From Dysidea avara (lineage: Eukaryota; Porifera; Demospongiae; Dictyoceratida; Dysideidae): 64,000 nucleotides of DNA. A program made the position numbers and the translations under genes. Positions within the stretch are counted from its first letter, which is position 1, and the number at the start of each line of letters is the position of its first letter. The stretch lies in assembly GCF_963678975.1 (NCBI RefSeq), contig NC_089274.1, forward strand, positions 26,387,053 to 26,451,052. The letters run 5' to 3'. Positions 35,800 through 48,437 of the stretch are shown one piece after another. The notes below the pieces were generated by a model that was not told where the DNA came from, did not search any database, and saw nothing but the letters and a program-made list of their open reading frames with translations.

Positions 35800-37322
35800 C
35801 AAGGCCGGAGGAGACGGTCCGGTTGGTCAGGCCTGAGCCGGACCAATAATCTGGAGTTGAACCAACTAGCTGACCAGCTCGAACTACATTACTCTCATGC
35901 AATCTTTGGACGATCACATCTACATGTAGCTACGTACATTTTACAGATGTTATTGAAAATGCATGACACGAGTAGTCACCTAGTTTCTCAGCCTAACTAA
36001 AGCACAGAACTACACGTATAGTACCTCCAATTACCTTACAGTACAGCTACGTATCGTTTCGTACAGAAATGATTGTGGGTTCTACGTACAGTAAGGTAAA
36101 TGCAGGTATTTCCGGACAGCGCACAATTCCGGACACTTCGTGTATAGCACCCAAGAATGAATCAACTAGAACACACTTTTCGATTTTTATAATCCCTATA
36201 AGAATAGCTATTCACAGCAGAAATTTCAAGGCAATCCGTTGTTTCGTTCCTCGGCTAGCTTGATAAAGGTACCAAAGTGTCCGGAATTGTACGTTGTCCG
36301 GAAATACCCGCATTTACCTTATCACGTGTGCCGACAGTTGGCATTTATCACGTGTAAGGCAGGTGCCTTCTTTGATTCTAAACCAGCACACTTATATCAC
36401 AATTCAATCTTCATAAAGTAATCATTAGCATTCCTTGGCTTGTCTCTCTTGGCTTCTTTTACTGGGCGAAGGACTGGCAGTGACAAACCAGATGACTCAT
36501 GAAGCTGTACACCCATACATTACATGGTGGCCATCTGGATGAGATGTTGAGTAGAAATCACTCCTCTTCAACTACCCACTCGTCCTGTCGAGATACTGAG
36601 CAAACTCTCAGTCTCACCCACATCGCGCCATTTTCGAATACTGATTGATCTCGTGACTGTCCACCAGTATATTTATGTGATGATCCGTTCACTTCATACA
36701 AACCAGTATAGTAGTATACTGTATTTTTGTAGCTGTGTAGCTTTTTATTGTAGCTGTGTGAATTCACGGTATAGTGATTATATCCTAGCTAAAGGGGGCC
36801 ATGCTGTATGGGTTCCCTGTGAAATTTGGGGGGAAAGTTGCAAGTTGCTAGCTAGTTTTACTTTAAAATTTAGCATCAATTTAAGGCATTTTCAAGCTTT
36901 TAAATTGCAAAAATTCTGCAGCTCCTGGGGGTTGCACCCCAGACCCCCCCTTGAACTTCTAATTGCCAGCTATAACTAAATGAACCATACAGCAAGTTTC
37001 ATGCTGTGTCCCCTGTAGCTATGTCAGGTCTACAATTATACATAGTATAGAAAGTCTGAAGAACAACAGATAGGCTTGAGCATATTTATATAGCTAGCTA
37101 GCAGTGAAATATCACTAAAATTGCATATCTGAGTGCCTAATTTTCAAAAATTTCCTGTGGGGGCATGCCCCCAGACCCCCCTAGAATGCTCGTGCTTCGC
37201 ACTTCGCAGAGTGTGCTTCGCATACTGTGCAACAGCTCCTCTCTCATTGGCATGTATATAGTAGCAATTTCAACATTATAGTCAATGGCCTGACCAACTC
37301 AAATTTTCCTCCTCCGGCCCTG
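35800..37322. mobile_element. Non-autonomous TIR transposon, copy 2 (inverted relative of 25284)
   Basis: Ends are CAAGGCCGGAGGAG and CTCCTCCGGCCCTG. AGTTT directly flanks both (35795-35799 and 37323-37327). It is longer than copy 1 because a 226 bp MITE sits inside it (36094-36319) while copy 1 has extra tandem sequence. It has no transposase. Confidence 0.85.
36094..36319. mobile_element. TA-inserting MITE nested in the 35800 element
   Basis: Ends are AGGTAAATGCAGGTATTTCC and GGAAATACCCGCATTTACCT, with TA on both sides. The sister transposon at 25284 has the undivided site (CAGTATCACG on one strand), which shows a clean insertion with TA duplication. Confidence 0.92.
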
Positions 37323-37355
37323 AGTTTGTGGTGACTTGATAGCACTGCTGACATA

Positions 37356-37795
37356 GTCTCGCGTGGCCAGACTGCTTTTTTCCGTGTATTGGGTGGGGAA
37401 AAAACTGAAGGGTCTGGTGCAACTCCAATAACTGTTTACTTCTGAGCCTGGGGACGCTAATTGAATAACATTGGCCGCAAAGGAGGCGCCGATGACGTCA
37501 GTAAGTATACTCGGGATCTGTTTATCCTTTAAACGAATCTTAATTTGCTCAGATGTCTCTTTTATAGCGCCTTGAAAGTTCATCCTCATCGTATAACAAG
37601 ACTCACAACCCGAGCAGGAGTGTAGGAATACTTCATTGTTTTACTGACGTCATGGCACCTCCTTTGTGACCAATGTTATTCAATTAGCGTCCCCAGCGTC
37701 TGGGAATGGCTCAGAAGTAAACAGCTATTGGAGTTGCACCAGACCCTTTTCCCCCCACCCAATACACGGAAAAAAGCGGTCTGGCCACGCGAGAC
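37356..37795. mobile_element. Foldback MITE with GTCTCGCGTGGCCAGAC ends, copy 2
   Basis: TA flanks both ends. Inverted arms include TTTTTTCCGTGTATTGGGTG and GGTCTGGTGCAACTCCAATA, mirrored at 37720-37775. Confidence 0.88.
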
Positions 37796-37799
37796 TACT

Positions 37800-38931
37800 G
37801 CTGACACGTGAGCTGACCTTGTTTCAAGATGGCTTTTACTGAACCTGTCAGTATGCAAGAATAACCGGAAAATAATGGAAGAATACGGAATAATGGAATA
37901 TTTAGAGCTGACAGTAACTAGATGCGGGCGGTGGACGGGAAATAGAGAATTTATTTGGAGTGGCCTAATGTCTCCATACAGTATCTTTGGCTCTTGTTGG
38001 TGCCTTTCTGCTACTTTGTTTATGCCTTTTAGCTATGTAAGTAATGGATTGAAATGTAGACATGCGTGAGGATAGCTATAGCTATAATCCCAGGAATCTT
38101 CATATAAAGGCCAAAGCTTAATTGGTTTGTTGCCTATGGCTACTTTATAGAGGATATTGAGTTAGGCAGCCACCTCTCTATAAAGGCCAAATATTTCTGG
38201 CCCAAAGGTGACTGCTTTAGGGTTCCGTTGTATGACTGATCTGCACTCTACCCGATTGACAGTCAAATGCCACATCCAGCCTTTCTCCAGGAGGATGGGT
38301 GTTCAATCGTTATACATATAAAAACCAGATGGTATGTGGTTTATATTCTGGAGGAACTATGACACGCTGTCAACATAATTGAGAAACAATTATGTATGTT
38401 TATAAATATATATATATGCTTGCATACTTAGTAGCAGCCAGTGCCTGAATAGTATAGTGACTGAATTCTCCACCTACTAATATTGTTAGACAACATAACC
38501 AATTGGTCTCATGTGGCTGGACATGTTTCTTGTTGTGGGTGAAAAGAGACACAGCATACTAAATTTTTCTGGTTTTTGAACCACCTCAATAAAATTATGG
38601 TTTCATGCACAGCTGACAAGTGTAATGCACTAGCTATCTTTACTATATCCACATTTGTCTTTGCAGATATCACACTATATATGTGCATAAATAATTATCT
38701 GCACATGATGATAACAATTCTCGATTATAAACAATAAGATGAGTGTTACATGACATGTTACATGAAGTACATACAACAGAAACAGCAATATAAAGCTATA
38801 CACATGAATGAACAACAAATCCAACCAACTACGTACTGGATACAATAATCGTGTTACAGAGTATGCTGTGATATATACTGCAAATTAAGCCTTAAGCTAT
38901 ATCAAAGTACATTCGTACTTTATACTCTGCT
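37800..38931. other. 3' flank of NHL gene 2
   Basis: About 38500-38545 matches the 3' flank of NHL gene 1. About 38100-38235 carries AAAGGCCAAA/TAAAGGCC repeats resembling a decayed mariner-type MITE. No further gene seen. Confidence 0.4.
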
Positions 38932-39831
38932 TCAAATGCATGTGGTTGGAAATATTTGAATTCTTTGGTTGCGATGATCACAGACATATAATCCACCTTT
39001 GGGACTGATGGCTACACCTTGTGGACAGCAGAATTGGCTTGCTTTGCTCCCACATGATCCAAATATGTGAACACACTCCCCATTGCCATCAAATATTGAT
39101 ACTCGTTGGTTGTAAGTGTCAGCCACAAAGATGTATCCTTCAGGGTCAATGGCTAGACTCCTTGGTTGGTATAACTGACCCCAGTTCATTCCTGGATCAC
39201 CAAACTTGTCAACATAATGTCCATCAATGGTAAACTTGTATACACAGCGATGACCGACATCAGCAACAAACAAGTGATCACTGATGGCTACATCATGAGG
39301 CTGACTAAGATATGAAGTTCCTATAGTACCACAGAAAGTGCCATTGTTTTGGAACACTGCAATCCGTGAATTGCCTGTGTCTGCTACGTACACTCTGTCT
39401 TCGTGAACTGCAATCCCAGTTGGTTGCCTCAACTGTCCACATCCTCTACTACCAAACTGGAGCAGATACTTTCCTTTGATATCGAACTTTTGCACCCTGT
39501 TATTCTTGATTTCAGCAACATAAAGAGAACCATCACTGCTAAACGCAGTTCCTGAAGGATGATCAAACTGGCCATTGCCTTTACCTTTGGCACCAAATCT
39601 TTGACTCAAGCTACTATCATGATTGTATTTGTACACACAATTGTTGGAATAGTCAGTTGTAGCCCATGACGTACCATCCTTGTCAAAAGCAATAGAATAG
39701 ACACGACCCATTTCACCTTTGTTTGTTTTTGTCTCACTAGGCCAACCCATTGTCAGGTACTTTGCATGATCCTTGTTGATGTTAGGTAAGATGTTGGAAT
39801 TTTTGCTGTTGGTGACTTTTTTGTTCATCAT
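38932..39831 (-). CDS. NHL-repeat six-bladed propeller protein, 299 aa, copy 2
   Basis: This is the same single-exon propeller as at 24320, with blade signatures such as QPTGIAVHEDRVYVADTGNS and QPRSLAIDPEGYIFVADTYN. I start it at the paired ATG (39831), which corresponds to the paired ATG of copy 1; the open frame above it has no ATG. A 3' splice-like CAACACAG lies 8 bases before that ATG, so an upstream exon is possible. The N-terminal 25 residues are the most diverged part (MNKKVTNSKNSNILP). It lacks the DDDDN run of copy 1. A TA-flanked MITE begins about 42 bp upstream, close to where copy 1 has an unrelated transposon. The function is not determinable beyond a binding propeller. Confidence 0.85.
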   Translation of the reverse strand: MMNKKVTNSKNSNILPNINKDHAKYLTMGWPSETKTNKGEMGRVYSIAFDKDGTSWATTDYSNNCVYKYNHDSSLSQRFGAKGKGNGQFDHPSGTAFSSDGSLYVAEIKNNRVQKFDIKGKYLLQFGSRGCGQLRQPTGIAVHEDRVYVADTGNSRIAVFQNNGTFCGTIGTSYLSQPHDVAISDHLFVADVGHRCVYKFTIDGHYVDKFGDPGMNWGQLYQPRSLAIDPEGYIFVADTYNQRVSIFDGNGECVHIFGSCGSKASQFCCPQGVAISPKGGLYVCDHRNQRIQIFPTTCI

Positions 39832-39873
39832 CAGTGTTCTGTGTTGAATGACACAAACAGTAAAAATCACATA

Positions 39874-40502
39874 TGTGACCGGATCTTGGAAAACCTACCT
39901 TTTTGGCACAAACTAAAAATGTGAGAAAACTCAACTGAAAGTTTCAGCAATTTTTTTTTCAAACTTAATTTTTTGCATAGCTGGGTAAAGCAACTATTGA
40001 ACCTTCTTGCTGCAAAGTTTCACACTCAATGCTTGTTCCTATAAGGAGATATGGGTCATTTTATCAGACCATGTAGTAATTTTACATGCGTGGGATAACA
40101 ATTAACTTACAAATCAGGTGATTTGTTCAGATGATGAAATGTTTAAAACCAAGTCTCTAGAAATGATACATGCTACTTAATTAAAGAGAAGGACTAAGAA
40201 AACTTAATTAAATCATAAGAAATCTCTTTTTATACAATTTAGATGGTGTGAATAGAATTATTTGTCAACAAAGTGATTTGTCACCATTTGTCATGCTTAA
40301 TCACTCTCAGAACTGAATACATTACTCCAAAAGTTACTTTGTAATGTATAAGACAGTAAATTGGTCATATCTTTGGAATGCTTCAAGATATCAAGCTGAA
40401 ATTTTAACACAAGACAGATAAGCACTTACTGGTTTATTTTAGTTGAAAAAGTGAAAAATGATATTTGTGCCAAAAGGGTAGGTTTTCCAAGAACAGGTCA
40501 CA
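39874..40502. mobile_element. MITE with TGTGACC ends just upstream of NHL gene 2
   Basis: Left TGTGACCGGATCTTGGAAAA then CCTACC is mirrored by GGTAGGTTTTCCAAGA then ACAGGTCACA on the right. TA flanks both sides. The interior is AT-rich and non-coding. Confidence 0.85.
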
Positions 40503-40504
40503 TA

Positions 40505-41460
40505 TATCTATACATATTAGCTATAGCTATACCACTCAACGCATATAGTACACAAACATGTATATAATACTATGGCTACACAGCCTACGTTATAGAGTGT
40601 ATAAGACAATTGCTTGTAGTATTACTAGATGCAAATTGCAAACCGTATACAGTAACTGCTATCAATATACATGACTCACTTTATTGTTACAAGTTCACTA
40701 AACTGCTTATAGTTACTTGGTCACAATGATAGCTGATAAGTGCACTGAAATCAACTGGCTGTGTTGCTGTCTATTTATAGCCACAAATGTGTCAGCTGTG
40801 CATGTTTGCTGAAAGCTTTATTAATTTTTATAATCATCATTCAACTGTGACATCATTTTCCTATACCAAACATGTGTTTCTCAGAAGAGCATCATTGTGG
40901 TTTCAAGATGAAATCAACATGGATACAGGATACAGTTGACTCCAGACTATATGTTACAGCCACGCAAATGCATCCTATTGTCTACCTCAGTATAGTGCCA
41001 CCATTCCTTGGCATATTTTTTATTTACTGACTGGAAGTAACTATCATGTAATGAATTTCACTTGTGTGCAGTTCTCTGTATCTAACACCCATGATTTGTT
41101 GGAGTATATAGTATAAGTGAAAGTCATTGCAAATATGTCGAGGAACAGTGGCACTATATACAAGTAGACAATAGGGCACCCTCACATGGCTATAATACAA
41201 TTTGATACCGGCGTCTACTATACCCTGTATCCATGGTGATACCATTGGGATTTCATTTTGCAAACACAATGAGAAAATAAAAAAAAACCATCACAATTGA
41301 ATGATGATTTTAAATAACCGAAAAAAGTGTTGGTCACTGTAAAGTGCTAATAATGATAATAATAATAATAAAGTTTTAGTGAACAGCTGATACGGTTGCG
41401 GCTATCAATAGCCAGCAGCACAGCTGTAGCTAGTTGTGGTACTCTGTTTGTAAGCAATAG
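40505..41460. other. Intergenic upstream of NHL gene 2
   Basis: It may hold the promoter or a first exon of the NHL gene; I cannot place either. A SINE tail (GGTCACTGTAAAGTGCTAAT plus AATAAT run) is at about 41336-41380. Confidence 0.35.
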
Positions 41461-41464
41461 TACG

Positions 41465-42075
41465 GTAGTACTGTACATTAGGGATCATGGAGGTGTGGGA
41501 TTTTCTGGCCAAAAGCCAGCTTCACAATGCCTTCCTGGCACTGGTTAGGTATAATCAAACCCAAAAATGCCTTCAGTATGACCCTAAATGCCTCCAATAG
41601 ATCCGTGCTATGAAAGTTTAGAATTTTTTATTCAATGGAATTTTCTACTGCCCCACTGACTGACTGACTGACTTATTAACTCCTTCAAGCAAGCTTAACT
41701 TAATAACAGCAACAGCTAATCAGCACTACAGACTTAATTTTTCACTGTTCGACATTGTTCAGCCCGACAAGCATACTGTTTCACAGCATTACATATAAAG
41801 GAACAGTAGGAGAAGTGCCTCTGCAATCAATCCAGTTGCCATAGAAAATACCTGTTTACAAACATAAGAAGCCAACTGTGAATTGACAACTTGGGTTGTC
41901 AGTGAAAAGAAATGGAGCACAAAGGAGGACAAAGGTAAGTCCCAGAGTAAGTGCTCTGGGTAAGTCCATGGGATTAAATGTCATATGGTATAAGTGGTGT
42001 TTCCCTACTTTTTTCTTTGATCCCTAATTGAACTTAAAATTTCTAATTCTTCCTCAGATTACAGTTGCATATTTT
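41465..42075. repeat. Hairpin-repeat family, copy 3
   Basis: It opens with ACATTAGGGATCATGG and closes with TTTGATCCCTAATTGAACTT. A CTGACTGACTGA stretch and GCAATCAATCCAGTTGCCA match copy 4 (51315). Confidence 0.62.
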
Positions 42076-42401
42076 AGAAATAGCTCTAAGCAAATGGTCT
42101 ATCACAACCAGTTTTAAAAAATATTTAACATTATTATCAAAATTCAACAAGATAAGCCACTTTAGGTCTAGGACATACTAACCAGGTGACCAAATCAGTT
42201 TCAATATGTGTAGCTAGTCTTTTTAGGAAATTATCTACTTGTGCAACATGGATAACATACAAATGTAATTATATTTAACCACTAAACTTAAAATCTAAGA
42301 AGTCCTGCAGCCCTCAGGGCTCCGGTGTATATATCAGAAAAATCCCTCGCAACCGTGGTATTATTATTATTTACCATTTTGTGAAACTTCGCTCAGCAAA
42401 G

Positions 42402-43523
42402 CAGGCCCGTACCCAGGGGGGATTCGAGGGGGTTCAGTCGAATCCCCTATTTTAAACTGGAAATTTATTTTTACTGTAAAACGAACTTTTCAACTGTAAT
42501 CTGTGTTCTAGCATTCATTACACGCCTTCCATGGCTTCTACCAGCTGAACTGCATGTGGTTTCCAGGGTATTAACCGTAGCGCTTCGAGGTTATCTGTGT
42601 ACATAGAAACCACTTTAATGATACATAAATACAGACAGTGGTTTTCTCCCTATCGCTAAGGCTTCTATTGTTCTACTTATGCACCTATCAATGTTAAGCC
42701 CCACTATCCCCCTCCCGGGCTTACTAGGGGAATAGTGGGGGATTTTGACCTGATTTGATCTGAAACTCTGCCCCACTAGTGGGGAATTTGACCGCTCGAA
42801 ATTTTAGGCGTTTGTTTTAACTTGCAAGCTAAAGGAGTTGACCTGTTTCCTAAAGTACCTAACAGCCATACTACATGGAGATTTGACCACTAGTCGTTCC
42901 CCCATGGGTGGAGAATTTGATTTTTCAAAAAATCAAATCCCCACCATTTCCCCCACTACACCCGGGAGGGGGTAGGCCCGAGTGGGGGATAACATTGATA
43001 GGTGCATTACAGTATCTTAATAAGGCCATTCATCGAGCTATTCATCACCATACTGCACTGTGAGTTACTATTATTATTTCAATTAGCTAATTCCAATCGT
43101 AATTTGTTGAAATATTTTCTAATAAGAGCCCGGAATGAACACCAGACTAGATGGACACTAGTCTCGCGTGGCCAGACCCTTTCCGCGCGGCCGCTTATCG
43201 ATTAGAGATTATAAGCTGTGAGCTTATAGCTGAAATAACCCTGAGTAGTCTAAGAAATGATGGAGTGTGCATGCACTACAACCATATTGTAATCTCTTGT
43301 TTGCATTAGTGTGTGATGGGCCCATGTTGAGAGGTCTTTGTGTCACCACAATGAAGTTTATTTAATCAGTGCATGCATTTCTGCATTTAAGCAATTTGAG
43401 GCTATTCTCAGGACATTGAATATTAAACCTTTCTCAGCGTCTGTGCCCCCAGACCCCCGTGTCTGGGATCGCCTACCGCTTCAATTTAGAACCCCCCTTT
43501 TGAAATTCCTGCGTACGGGCCTG
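42402..43523. mobile_element. TIR transposon with CAGGCCCGTACC ends, 1.1 kb, 5 bp target duplication
   Basis: Left CAGGCCCGTACCCAG is mirrored by GCGTACGGGCCTG; CAAAG flanks both (42397-42401 and 43524-43528). Inside are a MITE with ends TGCACCTATCAATGTTA (about 42668-43012) and a single end of the GTCTCGCGTGG MITE (43161 on). A truncated copy of its right part is at 61270-61815. Confidence 0.85.
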
Positions 43524-43632
43524 CAAAGGTTATACACAGATGTAGCTACAGTACAACAAGATCATACAGTTATTGTGCTATCAAAGTAATTATCTAAATT
43601 ATACTTAAAATTATCTAACGAGTTACAGTCAA

Positions 43633-44124
43633 TCACAGTGCTGGGTAATTTGCTCCATGTGGGAATTGTGCTTGGGATAACTGAAGGAATATTTGAAAGG
43701 GTTTTTTCAACAGGACAGCTGAATCAGTTTGTAGCGGTGATGGTAAATTTGTTGATGTTATTGTTGATGGTAAAGTATATTGATGGTATGGAATTTCTGC
43801 AAGATTGTTAAACATTTTATAAAACATATGTAACCGAGCTTTCATTCGATGGACTTCTAGTGGCTCCAAGGAGAGATTTTGTAGTAAGGATGTGACACTG
43901 TAGGTGGGATTATAAACATTACATATATATCGAGCAACACTCCATTGGACTTTCTCAATATTGTCTATAAGACATTGTTGCCAAGGTGACCAGACTGTGC
44001 AGGTGTACTCAAGTTTGGGCCTAACTAGTATAACTACATTACATAATTTTCTTGGTATATACAGTGACACATAGTAGCTAACTGTGAGTCTGACTGGAAT
44101 AATATGATACACACACACGTACAC
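43633..44124 (-). pseudogene. Non-LTR retrotransposon reverse transcriptase, C-terminal fragment
   Basis: The frame contains LVRPKLEYTCTVWSPWQQ, NIEKVQWSVARYI and LEPLEVHRMKARLHMFYKMF. This is the usual region after the RT catalytic core in jockey/CR1-type elements. It has no catalytic YADD and no endonuclease. The first 30 codons are probably not original. Confidence 0.75.
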
Positions 44125-47100
44125 ATGTACACTTAACTACACACATCATAATATATGTAAACTCTGGATGAGAATTATTGATCAATGTAAACAAAAATTG
44201 CGACTGATATGCAATTTCTCTCTAGCTGATCGTCAATAGAAGACAACTTTCTTGTAACCAAAGAAAATCCCTCCCTATTAAAGTATTTCTACATACAATA
44301 TCTTTTTATGGTTTCTCCATGTCTGTGGTGTGTACATGCAAGCATGCAGGAACTATGATGCAAGGTATGATGACATCTCCTGAAACTGCAGCTGAGGTAG
44401 TCACTACAGAGCCAAAGTATATGAGATTAAGCTATATATCAGCCTAGCTGTCTTGTCCCAGGCCTTGTTAACAACTATAGCTTCTGTTGGGGTTCCATAT
44501 CAAAACCATATCAGTCACCTCTGAATGAAGTAATATATGATTTGTTATCATGCATACAAGCTCAAGAAACATTAAAATTGTGCATTTCTGTGTATACATA
44601 TCATTGTGACAAGTGATAGAGCCCTGGGCTATTTGGTAATCACAATGTTACATATTCAATACTCACGGATGCCCAGAGCTGTTGTCGTTTCCTTGAGCAA
44701 GAAATTTTGCTATCACATTGCCTGTTCCAGTCTACTCAACTGTAAATAGAAGGCTGGTGTGAACTGAGGAAAAGATTCAGATTATCATGATTCAGATTGT
44801 ACTTGAAGTTCCCACACCTTCATCTGTGAGGCATGATACAGCCAGCTCCTGCAGGGTATACATACTAGTCCTGCTGGTTTCAGTCATATGATTTTTGAAT
44901 GTTCAACATCTTTAAGTGTGTCAAACATATAATTAATTATTTTCATAAACACAAAATTCATTACTCATGTACTCTGCGTGTAGTACATTATTCAAATTTC
45001 AAACTGTGGAATCATGCCAGTTGGATCTTACAATTACATCTGTGATGGGCTATGGCTTGAATTTGATCCTCGTAAGCGTATCACTGCAGAACAAAGTAAT
45101 GAACAAGAAAGTTTGCATCTAATCCAAAACGTTGTCTGGCTATAATGGGATGACCTCGTTTCTCAGAAATAAGTACAGCAATTAACAATAGCTGGACTCT
45201 ATACCTGCTATCCACCAACAGGAACTAACTCTTTAAAATACCAACCACCAACACCAGACAATTCCACCCACTCAGATCATCCTGCCAACCCACCAGTTAT
45301 CAAAAGCGCTGTTACCCTTACAGAATTGTCAGAGATTGGAACATACTACCTACCCCTCTCACAGTATGACAAATCAATGCATGCACCTTTACTAGTTACA
45401 TGTATTGACTTCCCCAATCCCTTTTAATGTTTTTATTGTTACTTTTTTTCACTGGGTGCATAAACATAATATGCTGCATTTTCAAATTATATAGTCACCA
45501 ATAAAAACTTTATATTTAAAATCTGTGTGACAGGTCATGCATACATGATTAGATTTAATCTCATAAGCTGAAATCATGCATATGTATGCCAGGCTCACGT
45601 AATTACGTGCAGTCTGATTTTGTAATCAAACAAATTTTATATACATCATTACCAGTAACAGCATACAATAGTATGGTCCCAGGGGAAGGATTAATTGATT
45701 AAGATTTCTATAGTCAGTAGATGGTGTTTGCAAACACTTTACATCCTTAAGGGTCACATGTGGTGTTTGCCTATATCTACCCCACATTCAGGGGATGATT
45801 ACTACAGTCATGAATTGTTGATCTGTTCAGTAGGTGATGAACCTGTGTACAGGCAGGTAAACAAGGTTAGCTTGGACAATCACTTATAAAGGTATATCTA
45901 TTTCATGGCATAAAAATGTACGTACATGCATTTGAATGGTAACTTTTGCTCTATATATAAATTCCTAGCTGATAGACAGTCGCAGTTGTTACTTTAAAAT
46001 CATTCACTTGCTGTTATTAACACCTATTTGTCACTTATAGTTACCACAACATTACAGCAATATGTAGTTATCCATAGATGAGCAATGAATTCCTTTGTAA
46101 TTGATGCACAGCCACTTTACAGGTACAGTATGCGCCATACTGTGTAAATCCACTACTTGTATTAAACCAGCCCAGCCACCATATATAGTTGGCTACTTAT
46201 GTACATGTATAAGTAGCTACACATAACTAGGTGTAGTATATATACCTCTGTAGCTTAAACTTGAACCATATTCTGGCAACCAAGTCATGAATACTCCAAA
46301 CACCCCTGTTACCAGTTTTGTGCAGGAATGAACTCTAAATTTTCAAACCATCACAACTCATTTGTATAATTATAAGCACCCTAGAATGTAGCACTAAAAA
46401 AAGTCAGGTATTGATAATAAGTATTTTCAGCATCAAGTATTTACTGCGGCATCAACTACCAGGTAGTGGTTCTACTCACAACATACATTTATTAAGGTTT
46501 TACAGCACAGGTGCTGAATGTCTGTGGGACACCTGGTCTCCCACAGCCTGTTTAAAAAACTCTATGACTGGACCCAGTCTCAATCCTGCAGCCATCTAAT
46601 TTACACTCAAACACTCACAGGAGTCTGCCAGGCAGTCAATTTCATGCTCATTATCTCAAATAGACACGATGCCATTGAAACTAATATATCATAACCATGG
46701 ATTCAATGAGTTCATATAATTATGTAAAATGCCGGATAGAGTCATTAAATTTAAATGTATACATTACTTTTTGTAGTGGTTTGTCAGTGCATAGAGTTAT
46801 AGTACTCATATCAGCAGAAGGGATTATCTCAATTCAAATGTAATTCATATAGGACTTCCAGGATGTCATTCTGGGACAGGAAAAAAAAATTGCTGACATG
46901 AATAGAGTAAATGGGGCCAAGCAACATGATATGATTGTGAGTCTATTGTACCATGCCAAAGTATAGGACATAATAGAAAAATTTATAATAAGGAGAAAGA
47001 CCACTATAGTCCTAGTATATATGTACAGTTCTATACATTTTTGCCTCTGAAAGAGGACAACCTTTTCATTAATTGCAGCAAAAAATTTGGTCCCAAAATG

Positions 47101-47748
47101 TTCATTATAGCTGGAGATTCCACAATGTATTAGGGGAAGTACTTGCAATGACATGCATGGTAAATAATTAAAGTATCAAAACGTTATCAAAATAATTGAG
47201 TTCTGAATATCTTAAGCACTACACAATAATCTGACAACAATGAAATAGCATTTTGTATACAGATATATGCCACAATGAGAAAAATAAAACAGGAAAGATA
47301 TAGCTATCTCTAATTACAGGATTCATAAGCCATCCAATTTTTCATCTATGCCATGCCAGTCCATCAATAACTAACCATGAACTCTCTATTGCATAACATA
47401 TCAACCATGCATTGCTATAGAAACTCTATACAGTATTGTAGCTATTATTCTGAAAAGTGGACATATTCATGTGGCACATCTATGCATGGTAACAATGATG
47501 ATTTGTTACTGTTCATTGCTCACAGTTTATTGTAGAAGTTTTGGCTATTTAATGAAATTGGCACTCTGAATGAAGTGATTTAAAGATGGGCTAAGACATT
47601 TATGTGGCAGGTCCCACTTCCTTCAGAGATAATTAAGTTATAAAATTAACTAGCATTCCGAGAGGATGTGCAGTGAGTCTAAACATATGATATCATGTAG
47701 ATACTTGGTATCCATGACTACTCACTGATAGAGGTTGTTGTTCTATCT
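44125..47748. other. Long gene-poor stretch
   Basis: About 45290-45371 (+) reads YPYRIVRDWNILPTPLTV then stop, the tail of another non-LTR retrotransposon. Elsewhere I see only AT-rich DNA with short frames of no family signature. Confidence 0.45.
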
Positions 47749-47756
47749 ACCTATAG

Positions 47757-48365
47757 CAGGGGCAGAGAACAGTACTCAAAAGTGGGGGGGGGGGGTCATG
47801 TGGAGTGGCTGTAAGTTACAAAGTGTTTTAAAATCATTTACTGTACCTTAGTGAGCAAAGCTGCTGAAGCATACCAACATATATATATATATATATACAA
47901 AGCTTGCCAATACTAGGGGGATCTGGGGGCATGCCCCCCACAGGAAAATTTTGAAATTTGAATGCTTTGAGATTGAATCTGAGAGTATTTTCAGTGGTAC
48001 ATGCACTATACTCCTATAATATTATAACAATGACCATCATTAAGATACTGTAGCAAATGAGAGGAATTTCAGACAGACTCATGCTCTTAATTACGTATCA
48101 ATATACTGGTGTTAATGGAGACAAATTGAATTAATTGCATAGCAGAACCAACTCATATGATTCTACTGAATGTTCTATTAGAGTAGTTAGGTGACTGCTC
48201 TATTAGAGTATATCGATCTTGTGAACTCCCAGTACTGACTCATGCAGTATTACATACTTGCATAACCTTTAGCACAAATTCTAGTAAATCAAGGCGGAGT
48301 AAGTTGGGTAATGACTACAACAGTTGTTTTACTTTGGCAACTGAGCATTGGAAAAAGTGAGGGGG

Positions 48366-48400
<35 letters not shown>

Positions 48401-48403
48401 GGG
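47757..48403. mobile_element. hAT-like element with CAGGGGC end, 647 bp
   Basis: The left end CAGGGGCAGAG and a right end in a long C tract then TGGG are flanked by an 8 bp duplication, ACCTATAG (47749-47756 and 48404-48411). It includes the CTCTAATAGAG motif (48165-48220) and a hairpin GGGGGCATGCCCCC (about 47925). The C tract (48371-48399) makes the right end approximate. Confidence 0.7.
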
Positions 48404-48437
48404 ACCTATAGTATTGTGTAAATACACATAAAGTTGA

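Noticed and set aside
48371-48399. Long C homopolymer as a functional element
   Set aside because: It is at the end of a transposon and may be partly an assembly error; nothing further can be read from it.
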